Positions 19,027 to 28,846 of a DNA stretch of 64,000 bases are shown piece after piece. Location of the stretch: positions 22,901 to 86,900 of the forward strand of contig NZ_VXJV01000015.1 in the NCBI RefSeq assembly GCF_008692785.1. Direction: 5' to 3'. The notes under the pieces were generated by a model, which ran no database searches, was not told where the DNA came from, and worked only from the letters and a program-made list of their open reading frames with translations. The stretch is from Salmonella enterica subsp. diarizonae. Lineage in GTDB: Bacteria > Pseudomonadota > Gammaproteobacteria > Enterobacterales > Enterobacteriaceae. The translations under genes and the position numbers were made by a program. The stretch's first letter is position 1, and each line of letters begins with the position of its first letter.

Positions 19027-19450
19027 GGAAATACTCCTTTTGGTTGTTGCAAAATTGTACTGTAATGGTTAATTTATAAGACTTTTGTGGAAGCCCCCTA
19101 ACTTTGAAAAAAATCTGTCGAAACTTATTCTATTTTTATAATCTGTTGATACTATGGGGAGTGTGGTTAGCGGGCATTTTTAAACGACAAGACAATCATT
19201 CAAGTAATGATAGCGTATAACTCATTAAATTATAAAGAATCCACTTCACCAGATAGCGCAACCTGAATGACAAAGAGATAATATTAACTATTCATTTGCT
19301 CATACTATGCAAGATGTGTTTCTTATTTTATAAGATAGAATTGTGCTGCATATTCGTCATGTTGAAGACAATAGTCCTTAATAGATACAGTAGCCACACG
19401 GCGAATAAAGATTATGCGGTGAAAAAAGCTCTGCTATGGCATAACGCTAA
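19027..19450. other. AT-rich spacer upstream of the dehydrogenase
   Basis: About 420 bp, AT-rich, with no supported gene. It should hold the dehydrogenase promoter at its left end. I could not identify a specific operator. Confidence 0.45.
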
Positions 19451-19473
19451 ACCGGAGGCATTACACCTCCGGT
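19451..19473 (-). terminator. hairpin after the TraF-like gene
   Basis: ACCGGAGG / CCTCCGGT, an 8-bp perfect stem with a 7-nt loop, sits 10 nt beyond the stop codon on the minus strand. There is no T-run, so strength is uncertain. Confidence 0.5.
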
Positions 19474-19482
19474 GAAAACGCC

Positions 19483-20793
19483 TCAGAATGTCATCGTAAG
19501 CTGCACGCCCGCCCCCCAGGTTTCATCTTCGCCGTACAGCCCCATTAAATCGAGATGTACGCGGTTAAAGGGCGCAAAGCCAAGACCGCCAGTAACCACA
19601 TTGCTATCATTATTTTTCACATCCGCACGATACCCTGCGCGCACTGCCAGCCATGATAACGGACGGACTTCAGCGCCAACGCCAACGTACTGTGAATTGT
19701 CTTCGCTCTTAAAGCCTTTCGTTTCCGTCAGATCGCCATCGGCGCTTACGGTCAGCAAATCGTTATGCCATGCGACGCCCGCAGTGACCAGGGGGCGGAT
19801 TTGGTATGTATCTTTATAGTTGGTAGTTTCTCCCGTCATACCATTGGTAATATAAATATCTTTCGTATCGATATCGCGAGATACCAGATTTTGCCCGCTC
19901 AGCCCCAACGTCCAGTTTTCACCGACATCGGCAGCAAGCCCCGCATCAACGTTAAAGCCAGTATCGTCATTACGATAACGGCTGCTATTCCAGTCGCTAC
20001 TGTCGTAGTTATAAATTGACATGGTGTAGTTATAGAGCCAGGTTTTTTGCAGTTTTGGCGTAACGCCAATGGAAACAGGCACGTCGCCCACCGCAAACTG
20101 CTTCGCCAGCGCAATACCGTAGTCAGACACAATCGCTACCCGCCCCGACGCGGTAGAGTTTAAATGCTTTGTAATTTCATCAGACCCCAGCAGGGCAGCG
20201 CGTCCTGCTTCACGAAGCGCGATACTTTCATCATGCTGGATATCGCGCAGGTACTGAATATCGTTCTGATCAATGGACGAACTCACGCGCCCATGCGCAT
20301 AACCTTTGGCGATAAACGCCACGGAAAGCGTTTGTCCTGGAATACTTACCGCCAACCCGGCGCCGGCATTGGCACGGGCGGTTTTTCCGTTGAGATATTC
20401 CAGCTCATCGGCCAAATCGCGCGCGGCCCCCTGAAATTGATTCAGCACGCCGCGCGGATTGAGCAGAATTTGCCCCAGCGTAAGATTATCGACGACCTCA
20501 TCGTAGTAATCCACTTTATCGCTGATATCATCAATTTCATCCTGGAGATTGTCTTTATCGGTAATCTGGACGCCGATTGCAGGAAGGACAACAGTGATAT
20601 TGTCTTCCGGTTTGGCTTTTGCCAGTAATGCCGGGTTTAACAGTACTCCGCTGCCATAATTCGCGGACGCTACGCCCGTCCCGCCCATTGCGTCATTACG
20701 CGCTTCTGTCCAGGTATTGGCGGCGCTCGCCTGCTTTGCCATACAAAGCGAGACCGCGATAGCAATTAGTGAAAGTTTGACGTCTTTGTTCAC
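19483..20793 (-). CDS. TraF-like (TraF_2 family) outer membrane beta-barrel protein
   Basis: 436 residues with a signal peptide (MNKDVKLSLIAIAVSLCMAKQASA, cleaved near 25). The mature N-terminus (WTEARNDAMGGTGVASANYGSGVLLNPALLAK) has the FadL/OMPP1-like signature seen in the PF13729 'TraF_2' family. The second half consists of alternating amphipathic strands ending in Phe (QLTMTF), as outer membrane barrels do. The middle (about 85-145) is acidic and helical (DEIDDISDKVDYYDEVVDNL). Databases often label this family 'conjugal transfer protein TraF', but there is no conjugation gene nearby, so the name is misleading. I infer a barrel with an unknown, possibly hydrophobic-substrate or structural, role. 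It stands alone, and core-like base use makes it older than the neighbouring dehydrogenase. Confidence 0.8.
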   Translation of the reverse strand: MNKDVKLSLIAIAVSLCMAKQASAANTWTEARNDAMGGTGVASANYGSGVLLNPALLAKAKPEDNITVVLPAIGVQITDKDNLQDEIDDISDKVDYYDEVVDNLTLGQILLNPRGVLNQFQGAARDLADELEYLNGKTARANAGAGLAVSIPGQTLSVAFIAKGYAHGRVSSSIDQNDIQYLRDIQHDESIALREAGRAALLGSDEITKHLNSTASGRVAIVSDYGIALAKQFAVGDVPVSIGVTPKLQKTWLYNYTMSIYNYDSSDWNSSRYRNDDTGFNVDAGLAADVGENWTLGLSGQNLVSRDIDTKDIYITNGMTGETTNYKDTYQIRPLVTAGVAWHNDLLTVSADGDLTETKGFKSEDNSQYVGVGAEVRPLSWLAVRAGYRADVKNNDSNVVTGGLGFAPFNRVHLDLMGLYGEDETWGAGVQLTMTF

Positions 20794-21039
20794 AGTTAGC
20801 CCATTTTATTATCAGGTGAAGTAATCTCTCCGCCACGTCTTGCAGGGCAGAGGCGAACTATTGCTGTGAAATAGTGATATTAAAGCCTGTTGTTATAATA
20901 TCGGCCCTCATTATGTATAGATGAGAATACTGATCCGGAAAAGCTTAGCAGGCGATATATTGTTGCGGGGTAATTTCAGAGTTTTAAGCAGCTCGTGGTA
21001 AAGTAGCAGATTAGACTTTCATGCCATTCGAGGTGCTAC

Positions 21040-21555
21040 ATGGAAAAGACCACAACGCAAGAGTTACTGGCGCAAGCTGAAAAACTCTGTGCGCAGCGCA
21101 ACGTGCGCCTGACGCCTCAGCGCCTCGAAGTGCTGCGCCTGATGAGCCAACAGCAGGGCGCGATCAGCGCATACGATCTGCTCGATTTGCTGCGCGAAAC
21201 GGAACCACAGGCCAAACCGCCCACCATCTACCGCGCGTTGGATTTTTTGCTTGAACAGGGGTTTGTCCATAAAGTGGAATCCACCAATAGTTACGTGGTT
21301 TGCCACCTGTTCGATCAGCCAACGCACAGCTCGGCCATGTTTATCTGCGATCGTTGCGGCGTGGTGAAGGAAGAGTGTGCAGAGGGCGTGGAAGACATCA
21401 TGCATACGCTGGCGGCTAAAATGGGATTTGCGCTACGACATAACGTTATCGAGGCGCACGGCCTGTGCCCCGAGTGCGTAGAAGTGGAAGCGTGCCGCCA
21501 TCCGGGTGAGTGCAGTCACGACCACTCGGTGCTGGTGAAGAAAAAACCGCGCTAG
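21040..21555 (+). CDS. zur: zinc uptake regulator Zur (Fur family)
   Basis: 171 residues, E. coli-like length. The N-terminal winged helix (about 10-90; RLTPQRLEVLRLM, PPTIYRALDFLLEQGFVHK) binds operators, and the C-terminal dimer domain binds zinc. The structural zinc cysteines are CDRCG (about 103-106) and CPEC (about 143-146); the regulatory His/Cys residues and a His-rich C-terminus (CRHPGECSHDHS) are present. With zinc it represses znuABC and related uptake genes. The ribosome binding site is GAGGTG before ATG 21040. It stands upstream of, and convergent with, yjbJ. Confidence 0.97.
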   Translation: MEKTTTQELLAQAEKLCAQRNVRLTPQRLEVLRLMSQQQGAISAYDLLDLLRETEPQAKPPTIYRALDFLLEQGFVHKVESTNSYVVCHLFDQPTHSSAMFICDRCGVVKEECAEGVEDIMHTLAAKMGFALRHNVIEAHGLCPECVEVEACRHPGECSHDHSVLVKKKPR

Positions 21556-21653
21556 CCAAAACGGGAAACGGGCGACAATAGAGAGGGTGCCGCCCGCATT
21601 CATAAGCAAACAGTGGGAAGCACATCCATGTACTCCTGGTAGGGGAAAACGTA

Positions 21654-21863
21654 TTACCAGCGATAGTTGTTACGGGTTTCCCAGTCAACAACCTCTTTTT
21701 CCGCCTGATCTTTCTGGTAACCGTAACGCTCCTGGATTTTACCTACCAGCTGATCGCGTTTACCTTCGATAACGGTCATATCGTCATCGGTCAGTTTGCC
21801 CCATTGTTCTTTCATTTTACCTTTAAACTGTTTCCAGTTACCGCCGGCTTCGTCTTTATTCAT
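21654..21863 (-). CDS. yjbJ: YjbJ, CsbD-family stress protein
   Basis: 69 residues from MNKDEAGGNWKQFKGKMKEQWGK; an adjacent ATG one codon upstream (21866) is equally possible but closer to the GAGGA ribosome binding site. The charged, hydrophilic protein consists of the CsbD repeat (GNWKQFKGKMKEQWGKLTDDD, then EGKRDQLVGKIQERYG). CsbD proteins accumulate in general stress and stationary phase (sigma-B in Bacillus, RpoS in E. coli); the molecular function is unknown. It lies between zur and dinF. Confidence 0.93.
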   Translation of the reverse strand: MNKDEAGGNWKQFKGKMKEQWGKLTDDDMTVIEGKRDQLVGKIQERYGYQKDQAEKEVVDWETRNNYRW

Positions 21864-21994
21864 CATCTTGTCCTCATCATTCGGTTAGGAATAGCAAGTG
21901 TTATTCGCCCAAATGCACTGCAATTTCTGCTGGACGTGATAGTAATTGTAGGCAGGAATTCGGACTTCGGTTTTATATTCAGAATTTTTAACCG

Positions 21995-23320
21995 TCACGA
22001 TCTGGCAAACCATGTACCCTCGCGCCAGTGACGACGCCAGATAAGGGCCAACGACAGACCGCGAAGCGCCAGAAACACGGTTAATGCCAGCCATAAACCA
22101 TGATTTCCTAATACCGGCAGGGCGAAGAGCGTTAGCGCAAATCCTCCCGCAGCGACCGCCATGCTATTGCGCATTTCGGCGGCGCGCGTCGCGCCAATAA
22201 ACATGCCGTCAAGCAGATAGCACCATACGCCCACCAGCGGTAATACCACCTGCCAGAGAAGATACCGATCCGCCAGTAGCTGTATTTGCGGCAATGAGGT
22301 CAGTAACGCGACAATATGTTCGCCTGCCAGGGCATAGACTGTGGAAAACAACAAGGCCACAATTCCTGACTGGCGACACGCCGCTCGCCAGACATCCAGT
22401 AGCTTGCTACCGTCACGCGCGCCGTAAGCCTGACCGGAGTGCGCTTCTACCGCATAAGCAAAGCCGTCCAGCGCATAGGCCGTAAAGGTGAGTAATGTCA
22501 TCAGTACTGCATTTACTGCGATAATATCGCTGCCCAGCCGCGCGCCTGACACCGTGATTGCGCCAAAACAAAGCTGAAGGAGCAATGAGCGCAGCATGAT
22601 ATCGCGATTGAGCGCCAAAAGACGGCGCACGTTGCCGCGCCAGGCCTGTTTTAGCATATCCAGCGACACGCCGCGGAGATGGAGAACTTTACGCACCATC
22701 ATGAAGCCGATCAGTAACGTGGCATATTCTGCGATGACCGTCGCCAGGGCGGCGCCCTGCACGCTCATATGAAGCCCCATCACCAGCCACAGGTCGAGCG
22801 TGATGTTGAGGATATTGCCCACGACCAACAAGATAACGGGTGCCCGCGCATACTGGACGCCTAACAGCCAACCGAGCAGCACCAGATTCGCCAGTGACGC
22901 GGGAGCGCTTAGCCAACGAATTTCAAGGAATTGTCTCGCCTGTACCAGGACAGCGTCGTTCCCGCCGACAATATGTAAAGCCAGCTCGATAAGCGGCGTG
23001 CGAAATAGCACAATCATCACGCCAGCGCCCAGCGCCAGTAACAACGGCTGAATGAGCGCCCGGGCTAACGCCAGTGGATTTTTGGCGCCAAATGCCTGCG
23101 CCGTTAGCCCGGTAGTACTCATACGTAGAAATAGCAGCAGCATGAAAAGAAAGCTGGTGGCAGTCGCGCCCACCGCCACACCGCCCAGGTAAACCGGGCT
23201 GTCCAGATGACCAATCACCGCCGTATCGACCAGTCCCAGTAAGGGAACGGTGATGTTAGAGAAAATCATCGGCAACGCAAGACGCCAGAGAGCTTTATCA
23301 GAAGAGGTAAAAAACGGCAT
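21995..23320 (-). CDS. dinF: DinF, MATE-family efflux protein of the SOS operon
   Basis: 441 residues and twelve hydrophobic segments. The MATE family pattern is visible in the first repeat (LALPMIFSNITVPLLGLVDTAVIGHL) and its echo in the second half (LVGVWCYLLDGMFIGAT). In E. coli dinF lies directly behind lexA and is SOS-induced by read-through; it has been linked to protection from oxidative stress and bile salts. Here it also follows lexA, but 175 bp containing several REP units separate them. The protein is intact. Confidence 0.95.
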   Translation of the reverse strand: MPFFTSSDKALWRLALPMIFSNITVPLLGLVDTAVIGHLDSPVYLGGVAVGATATSFLFMLLLFLRMSTTGLTAQAFGAKNPLALARALIQPLLLALGAGVMIVLFRTPLIELALHIVGGNDAVLVQARQFLEIRWLSAPASLANLVLLGWLLGVQYARAPVILLVVGNILNITLDLWLVMGLHMSVQGAALATVIAEYATLLIGFMMVRKVLHLRGVSLDMLKQAWRGNVRRLLALNRDIMLRSLLLQLCFGAITVSGARLGSDIIAVNAVLMTLLTFTAYALDGFAYAVEAHSGQAYGARDGSKLLDVWRAACRQSGIVALLFSTVYALAGEHIVALLTSLPQIQLLADRYLLWQVVLPLVGVWCYLLDGMFIGATRAAEMRNSMAVAAGGFALTLFALPVLGNHGLWLALTVFLALRGLSLALIWRRHWREGTWFARS

Positions 23321-23354
23321 GGAGAAAAGCCTGACAAGGAGTTAAACGAAACGT

Positions 23355-23483
23355 GCGCATTGCCGGATGGCAGCGTAACACCTTATCCGGCCTACAAATT
23401 AATCATTTCAGCAACTGCATTCCCGTAGGCCTGATAAGCACAGCGCCATCAGGCTACAAGATTGCCGGATGGCGGCGTACAAG
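23355..23483. repeat. REP/BIME cluster between dinF and lexA
   Basis: Three REP units: GCCGGATGGCAGCG with CTTATCCGGCC, GTAGGCCTGATAAGC with GCGCCATCAGGC, and GCCGGATGGCGGCG. Placed inside the lexA-dinF operon, they can change the relative amount of the two messages. Confidence 0.88.
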
Positions 23484-23495
23484 GAGATTAAGAGA

Positions 23496-24104
23496 TTACA
23501 ACCATTCCCCGTTGCGAATAACACCTACCGCCAGCCCTTCAATCGTAAAGCTTTGCTCGCGCAGATCCACCACTATCGGTGTAAACTCGCTGTTTTCCGG
23601 CAGCAGCTCCACTTTATTGCCCTGCTTTTTCAGGCGTTTTACTGTCACTTCATCGTCAATGCGAGCGACAACCACCTGGCCATTGCGCACGTCCTGCGTT
23701 TTATGTACCGCCAGCAAATCCCCATCCATAATACCGATGTCTTTCATCGACATACCGCTCACGCGCAGCAGGAAATCGGCGCTGGGTTTGAATAAAGAAG
23801 GATCGACCTGATAATGGCCTTCAATATGCTGCTGCGCCAGAAGCGGCTCGCCCGCCGCGACACGCCCGACAAGCGGTAATCCGTCCTCTTCTTCCTGTAA
23901 CAGACGGATGCCTCGCGATGCGCCGGAAACGATTTCAAGCACCCCTTTGCGCGCCAGCGCTTTAAGGTGTTCTTCCGCAGCGTTTGGGGAACGGAACCCC
24001 AAACGCTGCGCGATTTCCGCACGCGTCGGTGGCATACCTGTCTGGCTGATGTGATCCCGAATGAGATCAAACACCTCTTGTTGCCTGGCCGTTAACGCTT
24101 TCAT
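23496..24104 (-). CDS. lexA: LexA, SOS repressor
   Basis: 202 residues, as in E. coli. The N-terminal winged helix (about 1-65; [26 protein letters not shown]) binds CTGT-N8-ACAG operators. The cleavage site Ala84-Gly85 lies in GRVAAGEP, and the catalytic Ser119 (SGMSMKDIG) and Lys156 ([17 protein letters not shown] region) are present. RecA filaments trigger self-cleavage and induce SOS genes, including uvrA and dinF in this window. Two LexA boxes just upstream give autoregulation. Confidence 0.98.
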   Translation of the reverse strand: MKALTARQQEVFDLIRDHISQTGMPPTRAEIAQRLGFRSPNAAEEHLKALARKGVLEIVSGASRGIRLLQEEEDGLPLVGRVAAGEPLLAQQHIEGHYQVDPSLFKPSADFLLRVSGMSMKDIGIMDGDLLAVHKTQDVRNGQVVVARIDDEVTVKRLKKQGNKVELLPENSEFTPIVVDLREQSFTIEGLAVGVIRNGEWL

Positions 24105-24112
24105 TCCGCCCC

Positions 24113-24149
24113 CTGGGTGTATATACAGTCATGCTGTGAGTATATACAG
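24113..24149. promoter_or_regulatory. two LexA boxes upstream of lexA
   Basis: CTGGGTGTATATACAG at 24113-24128 and CTGTGAGTATATACAG at 24134-24149, separated by 5 bp. Read on the minus strand they are CTGTATATACACCCAG and CTGTATATACTCACAG, as in the E. coli lexA promoter. They lie 9-45 bp before the start codon. Confidence 0.95.
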
Positions 24150-24212
24150 TTAAAGGTGATTTTGGAACCACAAACGGCGCAAAAAACAAGAGATTTATAA
24201 AATTTGGAACCT

Positions 24213-24581
24213 TTATCGAAAATGTGACCATAACAGGATGCCCCAGGTCATCAGGGCAACGAAAATAGACAGCAGTACCGCAGCCGATCCCATATCTTTC
24301 GCGCGGCCGGAAAGCTCATGGTATTCAGAACCAATGCGATCAACGACCGCTTCAATAGCGCTGTTGAGGATTTCAACAATCATGATAAGTAAAACGGAAC
24401 CTATCAATAACACACGGGTAATCGCATCCACATCCAGCCAGCAGGCGATGACGACGCCCAGCAATACCGCGAGGCTTTCCTGGCGAAACGCAGCTTCGTG
24501 AGTCCATGCGGCGCGAAATCCTTTCCAGGAATACCCTGCCGCTTTGATAATTCTGGTAAATCCAGTGGTATTATTGGCCAT
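24213..24581 (-). CDS. dgkA: diacylglycerol kinase DgkA
   Basis: 122 residues from MANNTTGFTRIIKAAG, the E. coli length. A small trimeric inner membrane kinase with three membrane helices (about 30-48, 52-70, 97-118) and an N-terminal amphipathic helix. The catalytic stretch EILNSAIEAVVDRIGSEYHELSGRAKDMGSAA (in parts: EILNSAIEAVVDR, with the family Glu, Asn and Glu) is intact. It recycles diacylglycerol, formed when membrane-derived oligosaccharides are made, to phosphatidic acid. It diverges from plsB, which feeds the same phosphatidate pool. Confidence 0.97.
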   Translation of the reverse strand: MANNTTGFTRIIKAAGYSWKGFRAAWTHEAAFRQESLAVLLGVVIACWLDVDAITRVLLIGSVLLIMIVEILNSAIEAVVDRIGSEYHELSGRAKDMGSAAVLLSIFVALMTWGILLWSHFR

Positions 24582-24751
24582 CAAAAGAACCTTTTTACAT
24601 TATTAACGTCAATGACATTATACGGTTGCCCCGCACGATTTGGACTACCGTAACGCAGCGCGAAGTATGACGGGATACAACAGAAATTCGCTAAACTTTC
24701 TGATATCCTTGCAGCGCATTTGCATTATTAACCAGAGGCTTTACATCGTTT

Positions 24752-27172
24752 ATGTCCGGCTGGCCACGAATTTACTACAAATTACTGAATTTACCATTAA
24801 GCATACTGGTAAAAAGCAAGTCTATTCCGGCGGAACCCGCTCAGGAATTGGGACTCGATACTTCTCGTCCCATTATGTATGTCTTGCCATACAACTCAAA
24901 AGCGGACTTACTGACGCTGCGCGCTCAATGTCTGGCGCACGATCTCCCGGATCCGCTGGAGCCGCTGGAGATCGACGGCGCGCTGTTGCCGCGCTATGTA
25001 TTTATTCACGGCGGCCCGCGCGTCTTTACGTATTACACGCCAAAAGAAGAGTCGGTGAAACTTTTTCACGATTATCTCGATCTGCATCGTAGTAATCCGG
25101 CTTTGGACGTGCAGATGGTGCCCGTTTCCGTGATGTTTGGCCGCGCGCCGGGTCGTGAAAAGGGAGAAGAGAACCCGCCTCTACGTATGCTGAACGGCGT
25201 ACAGAAATTTTTTGCCATCTCCTGGCTGGGTCGCGATAGCTTTGTCCGATTCTCGCCGTCCGTCTCATTACGTCGCATGGCTGATGAACACGGCACCGAT
25301 AAAATCATCGCACAGAAACTGGCGCGCGTGGCGCGTATGCACTTTGCTCGCCAGCGCCTGGCGGCTGTTGGCCCACGCCTGCCCGCCCGTCAGGATCTAT
25401 TTAACAAACTGCTGGCCTCGAAAGCTATCGCCCGCGCGGTAGAAGACGAAGCGCGCAGTAAGAAAATCTCTCATGAAAAAGCGCAGCAAAACGCCATTGC
25501 GCTGATGGAAGAGATCGCGGCGAACTTCTCTTACGAGATGATTCGTTTGACCGACAGGATTTTGGGGTTTACCTGGAACCGGCTTTACCAGGGGATTAAC
25601 GTGCATAACGCCGAGCGCGTACGCCAACTGGCGCACGACGGGCATGAAATCGTCTATGTGCCCTGTCACCGCAGCCATATGGACTATTTGCTCCTTTCTT
25701 ATGTGCTGTACCATCAGGGACTGGTTCCGCCGCATATTGCCGCCGGTATCAACCTTAACTTCTGGCCCGCTGGCCCGATTTTCCGCCGTCTGGGCGCGTT
25801 CTTTATTCGTCGCACCTTTAAGGGGAATAAACTCTATTCCACCGTCTTTCGCGAATATCTGGGCGAGCTGTTCAGCCGCGGCTACTCCGTAGAATATTTT
25901 GTCGAAGGAGGACGTTCGCGTACCGGACGTTTGTTAGATCCGAAAACCGGCACACTGTCGATGACTATCCAGGCGATGCTGCGCGGCGGTACCCGTCCAA
26001 TTACGTTAGTGCCTATTTACATCGGCTATGAGCACGTCATGGAAGTGGGAACCTATGCTAAAGAACTGCGCGGCGCGACAAAAGAGAAAGAGAGTCTGCC
26101 GCAGATGCTGCGCGGTCTGAGCAAGCTGCGCAATCTGGGTCAGGGCTACGTTAACTTTGGCGAACCGATGCCGCTTATGACGTACCTGAATCAGCATGTG
26201 CCGGAGTGGCGCGAATCTATCGACCCTATAGAGGCAATACGCCCGGCCTGGCTGACGCCGACGGTAAATAGTATCGCCGCCGATCTGATGGTGCGTATTA
26301 ACAACGCTGGCGCGGCAAACGCGATGAACCTGTGTTGTACCGCGCTGTTGGCGTCGCGTCAGCGCTCGCTCACCCGCGAGCAGCTTACCGAGCAGCTCGA
26401 TTGTTATCTCGATCTGATGCGCAATGTCCCTTATTCTACGGACTCAACCGTTCCTGCCGCCAGCGCTGACGAGCTCATCGCTCACGCGCTGCAGATGAAT
26501 AAGTTTGAGGTCGAGAAAGACACCATTGGCGATATCATCATCCTGCCGCGCGAGCAGGCAGTGTTGATGACCTACTATCGCAACAACATCGCGCATATGT
26601 TGATTATGCCTTCGCTGATGGCGGCGATTATCACCCAGCATCGCCGCATTTCGCGTGATGCGTTGCAGCAGCATGTTGAAGCGCTCTATCCGATGTTAAA
26701 AGCGGAGCTGTTCCTGCGCTGGGAGCGCGAGGAGTTAGCTGCGGTGATTGACGCACTGGCCAGTGAAATGCAGCGTCAGGGGCTGATTACCGTGCAGGAC
26801 GACGAACTGCATATCAACCCGGCGCATTCCCGTACGCTGCAACTGCTGGCGGCGGGCGCGCGCGAAACGCTACAGCGTTATGCCATTACGTTCTGGCTGT
26901 TGAGCGCCAATCCGTCCATCAACCGCAGTACGCTGGAGAAAGAAAGCCGTACCGTGGCGCAACGTCTGTCTGTCCTGCACGGTATTAACGCGCCGGAGTT
27001 TTTCGACAAGGCGGTGTTCAGTTCATTAGTGCTAACGCTACGGGATGAGGGCTATATCAGTGATACCGGCGATGCCGAACCAGCAGAAACGATGAAGATA
27101 TATCAGATGCTTGCCGATCTGATTACCTCTGATGTCCGTCTGACGATTGAAAGCGCGACGCAGGGCGAGTAA
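24752..27172 (+). CDS. plsB: glycerol-3-phosphate 1-O-acyltransferase PlsB
   Basis: 806 residues (E. coli 807). A peripheral inner membrane enzyme that makes the first committed step of phospholipid synthesis: acyl-CoA or acyl-ACP plus glycerol-3-phosphate to lysophosphatidate. The four acyltransferase motifs are present: [12 protein letters not shown] (His306 region), [27 protein letters not shown] and the proline-containing [11 protein letters not shown]. The start [14 protein letters not shown] matches E. coli. It diverges from dgkA with 170 bp between them. Confidence 0.98.
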   Translation: MSGWPRIYYKLLNLPLSILVKSKSIPAEPAQELGLDTSRPIMYVLPYNSKADLLTLRAQCLAHDLPDPLEPLEIDGALLPRYVFIHGGPRVFTYYTPKEESVKLFHDYLDLHRSNPALDVQMVPVSVMFGRAPGREKGEENPPLRMLNGVQKFFAISWLGRDSFVRFSPSVSLRRMADEHGTDKIIAQKLARVARMHFARQRLAAVGPRLPARQDLFNKLLASKAIARAVEDEARSKKISHEKAQQNAIALMEEIAANFSYEMIRLTDRILGFTWNRLYQGINVHNAERVRQLAHDGHEIVYVPCHRSHMDYLLLSYVLYHQGLVPPHIAAGINLNFWPAGPIFRRLGAFFIRRTFKGNKLYSTVFREYLGELFSRGYSVEYFVEGGRSRTGRLLDPKTGTLSMTIQAMLRGGTRPITLVPIYIGYEHVMEVGTYAKELRGATKEKESLPQMLRGLSKLRNLGQGYVNFGEPMPLMTYLNQHVPEWRESIDPIEAIRPAWLTPTVNSIAADLMVRINNAGAANAMNLCCTALLASRQRSLTREQLTEQLDCYLDLMRNVPYSTDSTVPAASADELIAHALQMNKFEVEKDTIGDIIILPREQAVLMTYYRNNIAHMLIMPSLMAAIITQHRRISRDALQQHVEALYPMLKAELFLRWEREELAAVIDALASEMQRQGLITVQDDELHINPAHSRTLQLLAAGARETLQRYAITFWLLSANPSINRSTLEKESRTVAQRLSVLHGINAPEFFDKAVFSSLVLTLRDEGYISDTGDAEPAETMKIYQMLADLITSDVRLTIESATQGE

Positions 27173-27181
27173 GCCAGCGCC

Positions 27182-27280
27182 TGAAATGCCCGATGACGCA
27201 AGCTTATCGGGCGACTGATATGACGTATTGAAAATTTTGGGTTTGCAGGCCGGGTAAGGCGTAGCCGCCGCCCGGCATGA
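27182..27280. repeat. REP/BIME element between plsB and ubiA
   Basis: GCCCGATGACGCAAGCTTATCGGGC and the inverted unit CAGGCCGGGTAAGGCGTAGC ending in CGCCGCCCGGCATG (quoted in parts). It lies between convergent genes. Confidence 0.85.
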
Positions 27281-27282
27281 CA

Positions 27283-28155
27283 TCAGAAGTGCCAGTAACT
27301 CATCGCCAGCCCTAAAAATAGCACCAGGCCAACGTAGTTATTGTTCATAAAGGCTTTAAAGCAGGCTTCGCGCTCACGGTTCGCAATCAGTTTTTGCTGG
27401 TATACAAACAGCGCGCCCGCCACCAGTACAGACCAGTAATATCCCCATCCCAGACCATTCAACCAGCCGATCAGCGCCATTAACGCCATTACGCCAAGCT
27501 GCAGAATTCCGATAATCAATTTGTCATAACGACCAAACAGAATCGCGGTCGATTTAATGCCTATCTTGATATCGTCATCTCTGTCGACCATCGCATATTG
27601 CGTATCGTAAGCCACCGCCCAGAGAATATTGGCGAGGAACATCAGCCAGCAGCTCAACGGCAGGGATTCGCTCACCGCGGCGAACGCCATGGGAATTGAC
27701 CAGCCGAAAGCGGCTCCCAGCACTACCTGCGGCAGGTGGGTGTAGCGTTTCATAAAGGGATAAACCCAGGCCAACGCCAGCGCCGCCACGGAAAGCAGAA
27801 TCGTCATGGCGTTCAGCGTCAGCACCAGCAGAAACGCCAGCAACACCAGTACCACAAACAGGTTGCGCGCTTCTTTCTCTGTCACGGCGCCGCTGGGTAA
27901 AGGCCGGTTTACAGTACGTTTTACATGTCCGTCAAATTTACGATCGGCATAATCATTCACCACGCAGCCTGCCGCGCGCATTAACCACACGCCGGCGACA
28001 AAAACCGCCAAAATCCACAGCTGAGGCATACCCGGCGTCGCCACCCATAACGCCCAAAGCGTCGGCCAGAGCAGCAGCAACGCGCCAATAGGCTTATCTG
28101 TACGCATCAAGCGGTGAAACGCCAGCAGCTTACTCTGCGTCAGGCTCCACTCCAT
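27283..28155 (-). CDS. ubiA: 4-hydroxybenzoate octaprenyltransferase UbiA
   Basis: 290 residues, E. coli length. An integral membrane prenyltransferase with about nine helices. The two Asp-rich prenyl-diphosphate motifs are [15 protein letters not shown] (about 71-85) and [16 protein letters not shown] (about 190-205). It attaches the octaprenyl chain to 4-hydroxybenzoate, the second step of ubiquinone synthesis. It follows ubiC by 13 nt, so the two form an operon in pathway order. Confidence 0.97.
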   Translation of the reverse strand: MEWSLTQSKLLAFHRLMRTDKPIGALLLLWPTLWALWVATPGMPQLWILAVFVAGVWLMRAAGCVVNDYADRKFDGHVKRTVNRPLPSGAVTEKEARNLFVVLVLLAFLLVLTLNAMTILLSVAALALAWVYPFMKRYTHLPQVVLGAAFGWSIPMAFAAVSESLPLSCWLMFLANILWAVAYDTQYAMVDRDDDIKIGIKSTAILFGRYDKLIIGILQLGVMALMALIGWLNGLGWGYYWSVLVAGALFVYQQKLIANREREACFKAFMNNNYVGLVLFLGLAMSYWHF

Positions 28156-28168
28156 CTTTATCTTCCTC

Positions 28169-28666
28169 TCAGTACAGCGGCGATGCAGGTAAAAAAAGCT
28201 CGGTAAGCAACAGCGGTTTTCCGCTCAACCGCAGGCGAGAGCGGCGCCCCCACAGCGTTGCATCGCGTCCAATTTCAATAAAATCGCGGGTCAGTGTCGA
28301 TGATGTAAATAGATAACGTCCAAGCGGGGTTTTACCCAGATGTTGTAAGACCTGTTCAGGTCCGCACAGCGTGGATTCCGGTACGACGGTACGTCCGGCA
28401 AGCCAGGGCTCGCCGTCAGCGCAAAGAAGTATCTCACGTAGCCAGTAGCGGGATTCGGATGGCAGTAAACCTGACGCTTCCTCGACCTCACTTTGGCCGA
28501 CAAACGCTTCCCGAATCAGCGTCACGCTTACTCGCTTTCCCTGCTGCTCAAAACGTTTGGTCATAGAATCTTCCAGCAATAGCCAGTCCAGCAAATGGGG
28601 CTCAAGCGCAGGAATCGCATCAAAATAGCGCAGCGCACGCAGTTGCGTTAACGCAGGGTGTGACAT
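28169..28666 (-). CDS. ubiC: chorismate pyruvate-lyase UbiC
   Basis: 165 residues, the E. coli length. The first step of ubiquinone synthesis: chorismate to 4-hydroxybenzoate plus pyruvate. The family signature is [19 protein letters not shown] (about 31-49) and the product-binding Arg/Glu region [26 protein letters not shown] (quoted in part: YWLREILL). Start ATG 28666; the operon continues into ubiA. Confidence 0.96.
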   Translation of the reverse strand: MSHPALTQLRALRYFDAIPALEPHLLDWLLLEDSMTKRFEQQGKRVSVTLIREAFVGQSEVEEASGLLPSESRYWLREILLCADGEPWLAGRTVVPESTLCGPEQVLQHLGKTPLGRYLFTSSTLTRDFIEIGRDATLWGRRSRLRLSGKPLLLTELFLPASPLY

Positions 28667-28784
28667 GCCTTACTCTCCGATTCATAACCTAAAGTCATTG
28701 TATCTCAGAAAAGGCATTACGGGGGGCGTAATCACAATTAAGTGATCTGTTGCGCAACAAAAAAATAACAATTCGCATAAAATG

Positions 28785-28813
28785 ATAAAAAAAGGTGCGC
28801 CAGGAGACGCACC
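28785..28813 (-). terminator. terminator of the malK-lamB-malM operon
   Basis: Stem GGTGCG / CGCACC (28794-28799 with 28808-28813) followed on the minus strand by TTTTTTTATCA, 34 nt after the malM stop. Confidence 0.88.
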
Positions 28814-28846
28814 AGTTGCTGCAAAATCAGCACTGTGGGGAAACGA

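Noticed and set aside
21885..22094. 69-codon minus-strand frame between yjbJ and dinF
   Set aside because: It overlaps the dinF 3' end in another frame and has no homologue that I know; the E. coli dinF reading frame accounts for the region.
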